A stretch of 64,000 nt of DNA from Clostridiales bacterium (GTDB lineage: Bacteria > Bacillota > Clostridia > Oscillospirales > Oscillospiraceae). Location of the stretch: assembly GCA_019423635.1 (NCBI GenBank), contig JAHZBA010000011.1:1-64000 (forward strand). Direction: 5' to 3'. The notes beneath the pieces are model-generated. The model searched no databases, was not told the origin of the DNA, and saw only the letters and a program-made list of their open reading frames with translations. A program made the translations under genes and the position numbers. Every line of letters begins with the position of its first letter. The stretch's first letter is position 1. Below are positions 41,486 through 50,218 of the stretch, one piece after another.

Positions 41486-42778
41486 CTAACCTTTCAGCAG
41501 AGCGAGCCCCTTTCCAAGCGTCAGGGAGATCCCCGGGAAGAAGGTGATCAGCAGCAGTGCCACCAGCATTGTGATAATAAAGGGCAATGCCTTCTTGACA
41601 ATTCCATGGATGGGCAGCCCCGTCATGGACGATGCCACAAACAGGTTCTGAGCCACCGGCGGCGTCACAAAGCCGATGGCCAGATCCACCACCATAATGA
41701 CGCCCAGGTGTACCGGGTCGATGCCCATGGGCACCAGCACCTTGTAGAGAATGGGCGCAAACACAACGATGGCAGAGATGGTGTCCAGGATCATGCCGGC
41801 GCCCAGCAGCACTACCACGACAATCAGCATAATGATGTAGATGTTGTCGGTAATCGAGAGCAGCAGCTGGCTGACCATGGCAGGCACATTCAGCATGGTC
41901 AATACCGCTCCCAGTGCCGCCGCAGGGGCAAAGGCCAGCATAACGCCGCCCACAAAGGAGGCCGTGTTGTCCAGAATGGAGAACACATCCTTCCAATGAA
42001 GCTCCTTGTATACAAAGAAACCCACGATTAAACTATAGAAAATCGCCACCACGGAGGCCTCCGTAGGCGTGAAGAACCCGCCGTAGATGCCGCCCAGGAT
42101 GATAATGGGCATGATAAGGGCCCACTTCGCCTCATTGATGGCCGCCAGCTTCTCCCGGCCGGTGGCTTTGGGTCGCGGGGGCTGATAATTCTTCTTCTTG
42201 GAGATCCGTTTGGCCACTACGATCAGCAGCACCCCAATGAAGATGCCGGGTCCGAAGCCTGCGATGAAGAGATCGCTGATGTTGGTCTGGGTGGCAATGC
42301 CGTAGATCACAAAGGGAATGCTGGGCGGAATGATGACGCCCAGACCGCCGGCCACGGCGGAGAGACCCGCCGCAAACTCATGGTCGTAGCCCGCCGCCAC
42401 CATGTAGGGGATCATGATACCGCCGATGGCCGCCACCGTGGCGGGAGCGGAGCCAGAGATGGCGCCGAAAAAGAGGCACGCCACCACCGTCACCGCACAA
42501 AAGCCGCCGGCCTGATGACCCACAAACTTCTCCGCCGTGTTCACCAGGCGCTTGGAGAGGCCGCCCTTTTCCATGAAGGAACCGGCCAGCATGAAGCCGG
42601 GAACCGCCAGCAGGGCAAAGGAATCCAAACCTGTATAAAGCTGCTGGCAGATGAATTTCAGCGTGGTGACGTCAAAGAGCAACGAGGAGGAAATCAGGCC
42701 CGCCGCAATCGAGATGCCGATGGGCACCCCCAGAAGCAGCAGCGCAATCGTCACAAACGCCAGGGTTGCAAGTGCCAT
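41486..42778 (-). CDS. dctM: TRAP transporter large permease
   Basis: 430 residues, about twelve membrane segments, DctM family. Typical motifs: LLLGVPIGISIAAGLI at the start, ALLAVPGFMLAGSFMEKGGLSKRLVNTAEKFVG, FFGAISGSAPATVAAIGGIMIPYM, GLGVIIPPSIPFVIYG, PTEASVVAIFYSLIVG and DLAIGFVTPPVAQNLFVA. Sodium-driven import with DctP and DctQ. Starts five bases after dctQ. Confidence 0.95.
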   Translation of the reverse strand: MALATLAFVTIALLLLGVPIGISIAAGLISSSLLFDVTTLKFICQQLYTGLDSFALLAVPGFMLAGSFMEKGGLSKRLVNTAEKFVGHQAGGFCAVTVVACLFFGAISGSAPATVAAIGGIMIPYMVAAGYDHEFAAGLSAVAGGLGVIIPPSIPFVIYGIATQTNISDLFIAGFGPGIFIGVLLIVVAKRISKKKNYQPPRPKATGREKLAAINEAKWALIMPIIILGGIYGGFFTPTEASVVAIFYSLIVGFFVYKELHWKDVFSILDNTASFVGGVMLAFAPAAALGAVLTMLNVPAMVSQLLLSITDNIYIIMLIVVVVLLGAGMILDTISAIVVFAPILYKVLVPMGIDPVHLGVIMVVDLAIGFVTPPVAQNLFVASSMTGLPIHGIVKKALPFIITMLVALLLITFFPGISLTLGKGLALLKG

Positions 42779-42783
42779 ATTCC

Positions 42784-43326
42784 CTATCCCTCCTCTTCGG
42801 TATCCTGAACGGCCGCTTCGCCGTTCTTATGGAAATCATACGTCCCAGTCTTCAGGTTCCGGCACTGGCGGACGGTATCCTCCACCAGACGAATGCTGAT
42901 CAGCAAAAAGGCCAGCGGAATCACAGCATAGGGAATCCACTTGGGCAGTTTCACGATGGGCGTCGTCATCCCGAATTTGAAGAGATTCGCCACAACCAGG
43001 CAGGTGCCATAGCCCAGGATGCAGTTGACCACGATAAAAATGATATTGGAGATGATCCGGCAGACGGTCTGTCCCCTGGGGGTCATCGTCTGGGTCAAAA
43101 GCTCAATCCGCAGGTGCTGTCCCCGCCGGGTGGCGCCAATGGCGCCGATATACACCGACAAAATGAAGAGGATGACCGAAATTTCCTCCGTGAATGCCAG
43201 AGAATGTCCAAACACGTATCGGGAAACCACCTGTACAAAGAGCAGGCACACCATCACGCCCATGAACAGCATGGACAGAAGGTACTCCAGATGGTCGAAA
43301 AACCATCTGACTTTGGATGTTTTCAT
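42784..43326 (-). CDS. dctQ: TRAP transporter small permease
   Basis: 180 residues, four membrane segments: LEYLLSMLFMGVMVCLLFVQVVSRYVFGHSLAFTEEISVILFILSVYIGAI carries the RYVF...EE signature of DctQ. Partner of dctM. Extra charged C-terminal tail. Confidence 0.93.
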   Translation of the reverse strand: MKTSKVRWFFDHLEYLLSMLFMGVMVCLLFVQVVSRYVFGHSLAFTEEISVILFILSVYIGAIGATRRGQHLRIELLTQTMTPRGQTVCRIISNIIFIVVNCILGYGTCLVVANLFKFGMTTPIVKLPKWIPYAVIPLAFLLISIRLVEDTVRQCRNLKTGTYDFHKNGEAAVQDTEEEG

Positions 43327-43355
43327 GAAAGCCTCCTCCGGTTATCTGCGGGGAA

Positions 43356-43388
43356 GCGGCGCCCTGTTCTCCTCTGCCCGGGCGCCGC
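43356..43388 (-). terminator. Intercistronic hairpin between dctP and dctQ
   Basis: GCGGCGCCC / GGGCGCCGC, 9-bp perfect GC stem. Lies in the 100-base gap after the binding-protein gene and probably raises its mRNA relative to the permeases. Confidence 0.5.
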
Positions 43389-43426
43389 CTGCCCCATTTG
43401 CCTGTTTGTTTCTGCCGGAGTTCTCT

Positions 43427-44578
43427 TTAATCGAGACTCAAATTGGCCGCGGCCAGGAACTGATCGAAGTAATCCGCACCGATTTCATCTCTCAGCTGGG
43501 GCCAGGCGCTCTTGGCGCTCTCCTGGAAGGCGGCAAGCTGCTCGTCACTGAGCTCGGTGACCGTCATTTTCTCCTTCAGCAGCTCCAGAACGCCGGACTC
43601 AGAGCTGTTCAACTCCTCAATGCTGTAGGCCTCGGCCACGTCCGCAGCCTTATCCACCGCGGCCCTGAATTCATCGGAGAGGCCCTCATACCAGTCGTTA
43701 TTGCAGGCCACCACACCGGCCGTGCAGAGATGGTTGGTAACAGTCAGGTAGTTCTGCACATCGTAATACTGGAAATTATAGATCGTCTCAATGGGGTTCT
43801 CCTGCCCGTCGATCACCTTCTGCTGCAGGGAGGTGAAGAGCTCAGAGAAGGCCATGGTGGTGATACTGCAGCCCAGGGCGGAGAGGCCGGTCACCTGGAC
43901 GGAATTGTTCTGGGCACGCATTTTCAGCCCCTTCAGGTCGTCGGGGGTTGTTACCTCGTGCTTGGAGTTGGTCATCTGACGCATACCGATGATGCCGTAG
44001 TACAGGGGCTTGATGTTGGTCTCGCTGGTGCACTTTTCGGCCATCAGGTCGCCGGCAGGACCGGAGAGCAGATCATAGGCCTCCTGGGAGGTGGTCACCA
44101 GATAGGGCACATCCAGCGGCTGGAAGGCATTGGTGAACTCCGCAAAACTGCCCAGAGGCCAGTCTGTGAGCTCAAAGGTCTCGTTTTGCAGTCCGCCCAA
44201 CACGGCGTCGGCAGAGCCGCCGAAGGTGGAGTTCATGTAGTACTGGATCTCAATCTTGTCGCCCAGCTCCTCCTTCAGCGTCTGCAGAAACTTCCGAGCC
44301 GCCCGCAGATAGGCCTGACCGTTGAGGTCGGGACTGGTGGAGGCGTACTTGATGACCATCTTGTCCGGGTTGCCGGAGGCCGCCGTAATGAAGGCGTTGA
44401 TCTCGTCGTCTGTGGCATCCGCGGGCAGTGCGGTCTGGGTCTCATCGCCGGGCGCCGGGTCGCCGGCGGCTTCCTTGCCGGCATCATCCGTGCTGTCTTG
44501 GGAGGGGGTGTTGCTGCTGAGGCCGCAGCCGGAGAGAAGCATCATCATCGCAAGCAGGACACATAAGATCTTTTTCAT
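43427..44578 (-). CDS. dctP: TRAP transporter solute-binding lipoprotein
   Basis: 383 residues. MKKILCVLLAMMMLLSGCGLSS is a lipoprotein signal. The mature protein follows the DctP fold: MVIKYASTSPDLNGQAYLRAARKFLQTLKEELGDKIEIQYYMNSTFG, MRQMTNSKHEVTTPDDLKGLKMRAQNNSVQVTGLSALGCSITTMAFSELFTSLQQKVIDGQENPIETI, with the Arg of KMRAQ... that usually binds a substrate carboxylate. ATG at 44578 (AAGGAG ten bases upstream) rather than the ATG nine bases earlier. The substrate is probably a carboxylate; identity unknown. Confidence 0.92.
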   Translation of the reverse strand: MKKILCVLLAMMMLLSGCGLSSNTPSQDSTDDAGKEAAGDPAPGDETQTALPADATDDEINAFITAASGNPDKMVIKYASTSPDLNGQAYLRAARKFLQTLKEELGDKIEIQYYMNSTFGGSADAVLGGLQNETFELTDWPLGSFAEFTNAFQPLDVPYLVTTSQEAYDLLSGPAGDLMAEKCTSETNIKPLYYGIIGMRQMTNSKHEVTTPDDLKGLKMRAQNNSVQVTGLSALGCSITTMAFSELFTSLQQKVIDGQENPIETIYNFQYYDVQNYLTVTNHLCTAGVVACNNDWYEGLSDEFRAAVDKAADVAEAYSIEELNSSESGVLELLKEKMTVTELSDEQLAAFQESAKSAWPQLRDEIGADYFDQFLAAANLSLD

Positions 44579-44660
44579 TTCGTTCATTCTCCTTTTCGTA
44601 TTTTTACAACATCTGCAAACGAGGTTTTCCGGATTGCAAAGAGGTGGGATGCCGGCCATT

Positions 44661-45506
44661 TCACCTGGTCAGGCCGTGACGCTTTTTGTAGTCTGCAACC
44701 GCCTGCCCAGCTGTCACAAACTCCACATGGGGGCAGGAATTGATATGGCGGATCACATTCTCCAGCACCGTCATGCGGGAGGGGCGGCCAATCACCTGCG
44801 GGTGGCAGGTCAGAACGAAGACAATGTCCGAATCAATCCCATTCTCCTCTTCCTCCAGGAACTCCTCATAGAGGCCGTCAAACTCCTTGATCCAGCAGTC
44901 CTCCACGGCACCGAGGGGCTGCATACACTTTCCGGCGATGCGGACGCTGTAGAGCCAGAAGGCGGCGTCATCCAGAATCCAGTGGATGGGAATCTCCACA
45001 ATGTCGGACTTTCTCCCGAAGATCTCCAGCAGCTCCAGCCGGTCTGAACCCATCATATTGCTGGAATACTCTATCCCCATGTTCTCCAGAATATCCAGCG
45101 TGCTGCGGCTGAACTCCCAGGCCGGAGAGCGGTAGCCCTTGAGCTTTTTTCCAATCACCGGCTCAATAATCCGGCTGGCCTTTGCGTAGTCCTCGGCCTC
45201 CGCCTCCCCGGAGGGAAATTTGTCCGGATAGGTGTGGCTGTAACTGTGGTGGCCAATCTCATGGACGCCCGCCTCCATGATGCTGGACAGCACATGGGGA
45301 AACATCTCCGCCGTCATGCCGGGAACAAAGAAGGTCGCGGGAGCCTGGTACTTCTTCAGCACCTTCAAAATCCGCGGCAGACCGCAGTTCAGCCCGTAGT
45401 GTCCCAAGGACAGTGTCACCGGGCGGTCCGCATTCTCCGGATCTCGGCAGCGCCAGATCATCTCACCGTCTACATCGAAGGTCAAAAGCACAGGCATTTT
45501 CTTCAT
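44661..45506 (-). CDS. NodB-type deacetylase (PuuE/polysaccharide deacetylase family)
   Basis: 281 residues, cytosolic (no signal peptide). NodB domain: PVLLTFDVDGEMIW (catalytic Asp), ATFFVPGMTAEMFPHVL, GVHEIGHHSYSHTYPD (HxxxH metal pair), GYRSPAWEFSRSTLDILENMGIEYSSN and FVLTCHPQVIGRPSRM (C-terminal His). Cytosolic members act on small amides, for example allantoinase PuuE or cyclic imides, rather than on polysaccharide. First gene of the TRAP operon: probably deacylates or opens the imported compound. Confidence 0.85.
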   Translation of the reverse strand: MKKMPVLLTFDVDGEMIWRCRDPENADRPVTLSLGHYGLNCGLPRILKVLKKYQAPATFFVPGMTAEMFPHVLSSIMEAGVHEIGHHSYSHTYPDKFPSGEAEAEDYAKASRIIEPVIGKKLKGYRSPAWEFSRSTLDILENMGIEYSSNMMGSDRLELLEIFGRKSDIVEIPIHWILDDAAFWLYSVRIAGKCMQPLGAVEDCWIKEFDGLYEEFLEEEENGIDSDIVFVLTCHPQVIGRPSRMTVLENVIRHINSCPHVEFVTAGQAVADYKKRHGLTR

Positions 45507-45708
45507 GGTTTTGATTCTCCTTTCACGATTCCTATCGAAAACCGCCCATCCCGGCGGTCCCTGCAGAAAGCAGCATCTCCTTATCTCCGGCTTTCCTTGT
45601 GAACAATTTTACATACTTCCCCCGCCAAAGAAAAATTGTCCCTTTTTATTCCGCCATAAAATTTTTTTATGCGTTCTGTTTGCTTTATCCCAATTTGTTC
45701 CCCAATTT

Positions 45709-45725
45709 TTGTATATTATATACAA
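45709..45725. promoter_or_regulatory. Palindrome in the lysR/TRAP intergenic region
   Basis: TTGTATATTATATACAA, an exact 17-bp palindrome about its central base, between the divergent lysR and deacetylase genes. Fits a LysR-type box or a shared operator. The rest of 45507-45898 is AT-rich and without genes. Confidence 0.45.
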
Positions 45726-45797
45726 TATCTGTCCTCTGATCGGCCGGACAGGTCCCACAAGCCGCATTCCGTTTTTGTTCATTTCATAAAAAGTCAC

Positions 45798-45826
45798 TTG
45801 AAATTTTCATGCAGCCCGTCTACAAT
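45798..45826 (+). promoter_or_regulatory. Promoter of lysR
   Basis: TTGAAA (45798-45803), 17 bp, TACAAT (45821-45826), about 70 bases before the start codon. Confidence 0.65.
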
Positions 45827-45898
45827 GATGTCAATGAATCAAGGGGACTCTCCTTAAATCCGGCCCAGTGACACGGAGCAAGCGAACTGGAGGGATCT

Positions 45899-46828
45899 AT
45901 GAATCTGCAGCAATTCAAATATGTCCTGGAGGCCTACCGCCAGAATTCCATCAGCCGGGCCGCGGCGGCCCTTTATGTCACACAGCCCACCTTGAGCATC
46001 GCCATCAAGGAGCTGGAGTCTGAGCTGGGCTTCACCATCTTTGAACGCACCAGCAAAGGGATCGTTCCCACGCCGGCCGGCACTGCCTTCATCCACTCCA
46101 TCAGCGGCGTTTTGATGGAGCTGGAACAGATCCGGGTCCAGTACACCTCCACCGACCCGTCCGAGGCCGTCACCATGCTGCGGATCTCCACCTGCCGCTA
46201 CACCTTCGTCACCTCCGTCTTCCTCCGCTTCTACCAGGAGCAGGTCAGCCGGATCGACAAGTACGCCATCACTGTCGCGGAGCAGGACACCCAGGAGTGC
46301 ATCCAGGATGTGCTGCAGAAAAAATCCGATATCGGCATCATCCACACCAACTCCCGCAGCAACGCCGCGCAGTTGGCCTACTTCTCCGAGAAGAAGATCC
46401 GCTTCATCAAGCTCTTTGAGACCAAGCCCTATGCGCTCTTCCGAAAGGGGCACCCCCTGGAGGCCATGGAGCACATCACCGAGCAGGATCTCATGCAGTT
46501 TCCCCAAATCCGCGGCACCTCCCACAACATGGACTTTTACCAGGAGGCGGCCAGCTTCAGCTTCCTCCACTACACCAACAACCACAAGAACATCTTCCTG
46601 ACCAGCATGGCCCTGCTGTACTCCCTGCTTCCCAACAGTGACGCCGTATTCCTGGGCGTCAGCGACAAGGGCGTCTTAAACCTCTATCCCGGCCTTTCCA
46701 CCAAGTGTCTGGACAGCGGCGACATGATCTATTTCTACGCCATCACCCACGCCAGCAGCCCCCTCAGCGAAGCGGCGCAGTGCTTTCTGGAGATTCTGCA
46801 GGAGGAGATTCAAAGGAACTTTTCCTGA
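45899..46828 (+). CDS. LysR-family transcriptional regulator
   Basis: 309 residues. N-terminal winged helix MNLQQFKYVLEAYRQNSISRAAAALYVTQPTLSIAIKELESELGFTIFERTSKGIVPTPAG, then the periplasmic-binding-like effector domain. ATG after GGAGGGATCT. Divergent from the TRAP/M20/deacetylase operon, so it is the likely activator of that operon, responding to the imported substrate or its product. Confidence 0.92.
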   Translation: MNLQQFKYVLEAYRQNSISRAAAALYVTQPTLSIAIKELESELGFTIFERTSKGIVPTPAGTAFIHSISGVLMELEQIRVQYTSTDPSEAVTMLRISTCRYTFVTSVFLRFYQEQVSRIDKYAITVAEQDTQECIQDVLQKKSDIGIIHTNSRSNAAQLAYFSEKKIRFIKLFETKPYALFRKGHPLEAMEHITEQDLMQFPQIRGTSHNMDFYQEAASFSFLHYTNNHKNIFLTSMALLYSLLPNSDAVFLGVSDKGVLNLYPGLSTKCLDSGDMIYFYAITHASSPLSEAAQCFLEILQEEIQRNFS

Positions 46829-46891
46829 CAACGGAACGGTACGGGATACGCCGCGCCGCAGCGGTTCATGGGGCATTCCCCGGTAAACAAA

Positions 46892-47320
46892 TCTAAAAAC
46901 CCGTATTCATAACCGGGAGATGCCGGATAGACGAGGGTTTTCCCGCCAGACCGGAAGCTTTTCCGCAGCTGTCCCGACGGATTGCAAGGGAAAACGACGC
47001 AGTATAACGTCGGGGCCCCCGCGCGAGCCCAGCGAAGCGGGTTTCGTGGGGAGAGGAAGAAGGAACGGAGCTTTAGCGGAATTTTCGGTCTTTCGGGGCC
47101 CCCGCCGCGCCTGCGCGGCGGGGAGAGGAGGAGCAAGGGAGCGGGCGCAGTTTTCGCCGCAAGGCGGAAACGGAGCTTAGTGGACTTTGTGACGACGAGG
47201 AAATAGAGCGGCGGAGTTTCTTCTGACGAGGAGCGGCGGAGTTTCTTCTGACGAGGAGCGGGCGGAGTTCCTTCTGACGAAGACCGGCCAGACGGCGTGC
47301 AGTGGTTGTGAATACAGAAG
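46892..47320. mobile_element. MITE-like element A, copy 2, interrupted by a second repeat
   Basis: Ends (CCCGTATTCATAACCGG at 46899 on, and GGTTGTGAATACAG near 47303-47316) and interior (GAGGGTTTTCCCGCCAGAC, GACGCAGTATAACG, CCAGACGGCG) match copy 1 at 35611-35777. Between about 47006 and 47281 sits foreign repeat DNA: two units starting CGGGGCCCCCGC (47011 and 47094) each followed by GGGGAGAGGA, then a 25-bp tandem repeat three times (47206-47281). No coding sequence. Confidence 0.6.
47206..47281. repeat. Tandem repeat, 25 bp x 3
   Basis: GAGCGGCGGAGTTTCTTCTG followed by ACGAG, at 47206-47230, 47231-47255 and a 26-bp variant at 47256-47281. Inside the nested repeat. Confidence 0.8.
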
Positions 47321-47347
47321 CCTCCGGCTGAGCCGGAGGCTTTCTTC
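47319..47347 (+). terminator. Hairpin with T-run at the end of element A copy 2
   Basis: GCCTCCGGCT / AGCCGGAGGC, then TTTCTT. May end transcription of lysR or of reads through the repeat. Confidence 0.5.
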
Positions 47348-47889
47348 TGGCCTGAAGCGGGCCGAACTCTCCCTTCCTTTGCCGGCCCCACCGCTTTGAC
47401 AGGCCGCCCGATGGGACAGCTTTTTTGATTGCCGCGGTCCGCAGACGGGGATTCCACCCCGTCCGACACAGGCCAGTGTCGGTTCTGTTCCGCCGGTTTC
47501 CCCCGGTACGAGGAAGCCCTCCCCTTCCCACCGATGCAAGCGGCAAACCGCCCCGGTGCAGCAGGGGGCGCTGCGCCGCAAGGCATCGCCTCGGCCGGGA
47601 ACCTTTCCCAAGCGTGCCAAGCGCCTCCGCCCGACGGCGGAGGCGCTAGAGTCCGGTGTGGAGGCGGCAGTCCGGCGCGGCACCGGCGAATCCGCACCAC
47701 TCCCCCGGATGATTCTTCCGGGCAGCCCGTCCTGGACGGCAGCATACGGGCGCCGAGGGAGCTCTCGCCTGAAATCACGGCGTCTTCCTCCAGGGCAGCC
47801 TGTCGGCACTCACGCGGCCGCAGACCGCCGCCGCCTTTGGGCGGACACGGAGGGGCCGGGGGCTCCAGGCCCTGTGGAGGGCCCGTTTC
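47348..47889. other. GC-rich intergenic stretch
   Basis: I find no gene I can support on either strand: the long open frames have biased Arg/Pro/Ala composition, no RBS and no family resemblance. It includes one strong hairpin, GCGCCTCCGCC - CGA - paired with CGGCGGAGGCGC (about 47621-47646). Probably decayed or repetitive DNA. Confidence 0.5.
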
Positions 47890-48264
47890 TTACTGCATCA
47901 GCTCGTCCGCCAGCCGCAATATCTCAGGGGCCAGCTCGTTCCGCCGCTTTTTTGTGATGCGCAGATACAGGGGATAGGCGGCACAGATGCCGATGATCCC
48001 CGCAACACCAATGACAATGCCGGGGACAAACAGGGTCTCACCCCACACCATGGTGCAGCACATGCCCAGCCCCATCACCAAGGTGCTGACAATGCCCACC
48101 ATGAGGGCGGCCGCCGTTCCCGGCCTGGTGGCCGCCCGGTCCAGCCGGCGCAGCCGCTCCATTTTGTCCTCCTCCCGGGGGGCGTACTTCTCCCGGATGC
48201 GCCGCACCTCCTCCTGCCGGGAGGCGGAGTAGGCGTAGGTAAAGGTCTCTCTTTTGTCTTCCAT
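47890..48264 (-). CDS. Small membrane protein with GMC...W...GI motif
   Basis: 124 residues. A charged N-terminal helix (MEDKRETFTYAYSASRQEEVRRIREKYAPREEDKMERLRRLDRAA) precedes two hydrophobic segments: TAAALMVGIVSTLVMGLGMCCTMVWGETLFVPGIVIGVAGIIGICAAYPLYL. The block GMCCTMVW....VPGI.IG..GI is shared with the protein at 51440-51808 (GMCMTMVW...VPGI.VGI.GI). Unknown function. Last gene of the OmpR/HisKA gene cluster; 15 bases downstream of the membrane-protein gene at 48280-49146. Confidence 0.8.
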   Translation of the reverse strand: MEDKRETFTYAYSASRQEEVRRIREKYAPREEDKMERLRRLDRAATRPGTAAALMVGIVSTLVMGLGMCCTMVWGETLFVPGIVIGVAGIIGICAAYPLYLRITKKRRNELAPEILRLADELMQ

Positions 48265-48279
48265 ACGGACCCATTCCTT

Positions 48280-49146
48280 TCAGTGATGTTGTGTGAGCTG
48301 CCCGATGCTCCGGGCGGCGCCCGCAATCATATCGACGGCCAGGCCCAGGACCAGGACGCACACCGCGGCGCCGGCGGCGCCGGTCATGCGCTTTCGGAAC
48401 AGCGGGCCGTCTTCGCCGCCGAACCGGGACAGCATGGCGGTCTCCAGGGAGAGGAGGGACACCATGGCCGCCGCCAGATTGATGGCCTTGGCGGCGGAGA
48501 GGACGGGGCTGCCGTGCCTGCGGAACTTCACCACGTTGACGGCGGCCAGAATCACGGCGTAGAAGGAGTAGGCCGCCATGGCGTAGATCAGGGTCCCGGG
48601 GTAGTCGTATCCCCGGTTCTGATGCACCATGAAGTACACAATTCCCGCCAGGGCCAGGTTCATCAGCAGCAGCACCATTCCGCACAGACGGCAGCGGCGC
48701 AGCTCTCCCAGGCAGTCAAGGCGTTTCCGGCGGAACAGCAGGAGCAGCCGCATGAGGGCCAGCAGGGCGTAGTACACCGCCAGCGAAATAAACCAGGGGG
48801 AGCGATACCGGATGCCGCAGGCCAGCTTCCCCCCAATATAGGCCAGGTTGATGAGAAACCCCTGATGCAGGGAGATCTCCGCCCGGAATTTCGGGTCTCC
48901 CACCAGCCGCCCGCCCAGGGGGTGGGCCTGCACCGTCCGCTTGAGGGCGGCGGCGATCCGCCAGCACCCGGTGACGGAGATCACCAGGGCGTAGGCGGAG
49001 AGGGCGTAGGCAAGGCAGGCCACCGGGCCCGTTGCCCCTGCCGCCAGTGCATAGGCCACCAGCCCAAAGGCGGGCAGAGAAAGGAGCACCGTCGGCAGGG
49101 GCGGCAGAACGCAGATCCGTTTGATCCACTGCTTAACCCGATCCAT
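48280..49146 (-). CDS. Polytopic membrane protein of unknown function
   Basis: 288 residues with about seven hydrophobic segments; not recognised. Notable stretches: CLAYALSAYALVISVTGCWRIAA, SLHQGFLINLAYIGGKLACGIRYRSPWFISLAVYYALLALMRLLLLFRRKRLDC (two Cys-bearing loops, CLGELRRCRLCG) and YSFYAVILAAVNVVKFRRHGSPVLSAAKAINLAAAMVSLLSLETAMLSRFG. The ATG at 49146 overlaps the kinase stop by 14 bases, so it is translationally coupled to the kinase, suggesting a working link to the two-component pair. Confidence 0.8.
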   Translation of the reverse strand: MDRVKQWIKRICVLPPLPTVLLSLPAFGLVAYALAAGATGPVACLAYALSAYALVISVTGCWRIAAALKRTVQAHPLGGRLVGDPKFRAEISLHQGFLINLAYIGGKLACGIRYRSPWFISLAVYYALLALMRLLLLFRRKRLDCLGELRRCRLCGMVLLLMNLALAGIVYFMVHQNRGYDYPGTLIYAMAAYSFYAVILAAVNVVKFRRHGSPVLSAAKAINLAAAMVSLLSLETAMLSRFGGEDGPLFRKRMTGAAGAAVCVLVLGLAVDMIAGAARSIGQLTQHH

Positions 49147-50218
49147 AGCGCCCTCTCCTGATCCGGACGGTAAAGGTGCTGCCCCGTCCCACTTCGCTCT
49201 CCACAAGAATATCGCCGCCCACGATGTCCGCCGCCCGCCTGACCAGGGCCAGCCCCAGGCCGTTGCCCCGGGCGGCGTGGGAGGTGTCCCCCTGATAGAA
49301 TTTTTCAAACATATGCCGGCCCACCTCCGGCGGGATGCCGCAGCCCGTATCCTTTACCCGCACCACGGCGAACTCCTCCGACCCCTCCAGGCACACGGTG
49401 ACCTGCCCGTGGGCCGGGGTGAATTTCATGGCGTTGGAGAGAAGATTGTTCCACACCAGGCTCAGCAGCTCCGGGTCGGACTCGATGAACACCCCCTCCT
49501 CCAGATCAGTCTCCAGCCGGATGTCCTTCTCCTCCCAGACCTCCTCAAAATCCAGGAGGCACCGGCAGAGCTGTTCCCCCAGGTCGTAAACCCGCTTTTC
49601 CGGGTAGATCTGCTGGTTCTCCAGCTTGTTCAGCTTCAGGATATTGGTGACCAGACCGGACAGGCGGCTGGAGGCGTCCATGACAGCCTGGGCGTACTCC
49701 CTCCGCCGCTCCTCCGGGAGGTCCGGCTGACGGAGCATGGAGGCGTAGTTCTGGATGACCGACAGAGGGGTTTTCAGCTCGTGGGAGACGTTGGCGATGA
49801 AGTCCCCCCGCAGGGTCTCGATGCCGGACAGCTCCTCCGCCATACGGTTGAGATATCCAATGATGACGTCAAAGCCGTCGCGGCTGTCCACGCTGTGGAT
49901 GGGCCGGATGCGGACGGAGAAATTTCCCCGCATGATCTCCTCCGCCGCGGAGATGATCCGGTTGACCGGCCGCTCCACCATGATCTTCCTCCGCAGGCCG
50001 TCAATCACGGTAAAAATCAGGGTCAGAAACACCACATTTCCAAAGGTCAGCACCGCCGCGTCACGGATCTGCTCCTCTGTCAGCGCCAGCTGCATGGTCT
50101 TTGTCATCAGGGAGAGAAAGGTCAGCATACAGCAGGTCACCACAAAGGACATCAGGGCGAAAAACGTGCAGTACCGCCGCAGGGCGAACAGCGCCCGCTT
50201 TGTCCTCTCCCCCGTCAT
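49133..50218 (-). CDS. Sensor histidine kinase (HisKA/HATPase)
   Basis: 361 residues. Two membrane segments (YCTFFALMSFVVTCCMLTFLSLM and DAAVLTFGNVVFLTLIFTVIDGL) with only a short loop between them, then HAMP (ERPVNRIISAAEEIMRGNFSVRI), H-box FIANVSHELKTPLSVIQNYA, and HATPase with LVWNNLLSNAMKFTP, VKDTGCGIPPEVGRHMFEKFYQGD and GNGLGLALVRRAADIVGG. The short extracellular part suggests sensing within the membrane or through a partner. Overlaps the response-regulator stop by four bases. Confidence 0.93.
   Translation of the reverse strand: MTGERTKRALFALRRYCTFFALMSFVVTCCMLTFLSLMTKTMQLALTEEQIRDAAVLTFGNVVFLTLIFTVIDGLRRKIMVERPVNRIISAAEEIMRGNFSVRIRPIHSVDSRDGFDVIIGYLNRMAEELSGIETLRGDFIANVSHELKTPLSVIQNYASMLRQPDLPEERRREYAQAVMDASSRLSGLVTNILKLNKLENQQIYPEKRVYDLGEQLCRCLLDFEEVWEEKDIRLETDLEEGVFIESDPELLSLVWNNLLSNAMKFTPAHGQVTVCLEGSEEFAVVRVKDTGCGIPPEVGRHMFEKFYQGDTSHAARGNGLGLALVRRAADIVGGDILVESEVGRGSTFTVRIRRGRYGSG

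Noticed and set aside
47206..47281. Possible CRISPR array
   Set aside because: The 25-bp units are directly adjacent with no spacers, and there are no cas genes in the window. It is a plain tandem repeat.
46810..47809. Open frames of 157-322 residues in the repeat region after lysR
   Set aside because: They cross element A, the nested CGGGGCCCCCGC units and the tandem repeat; no RBS and no recognisable protein.
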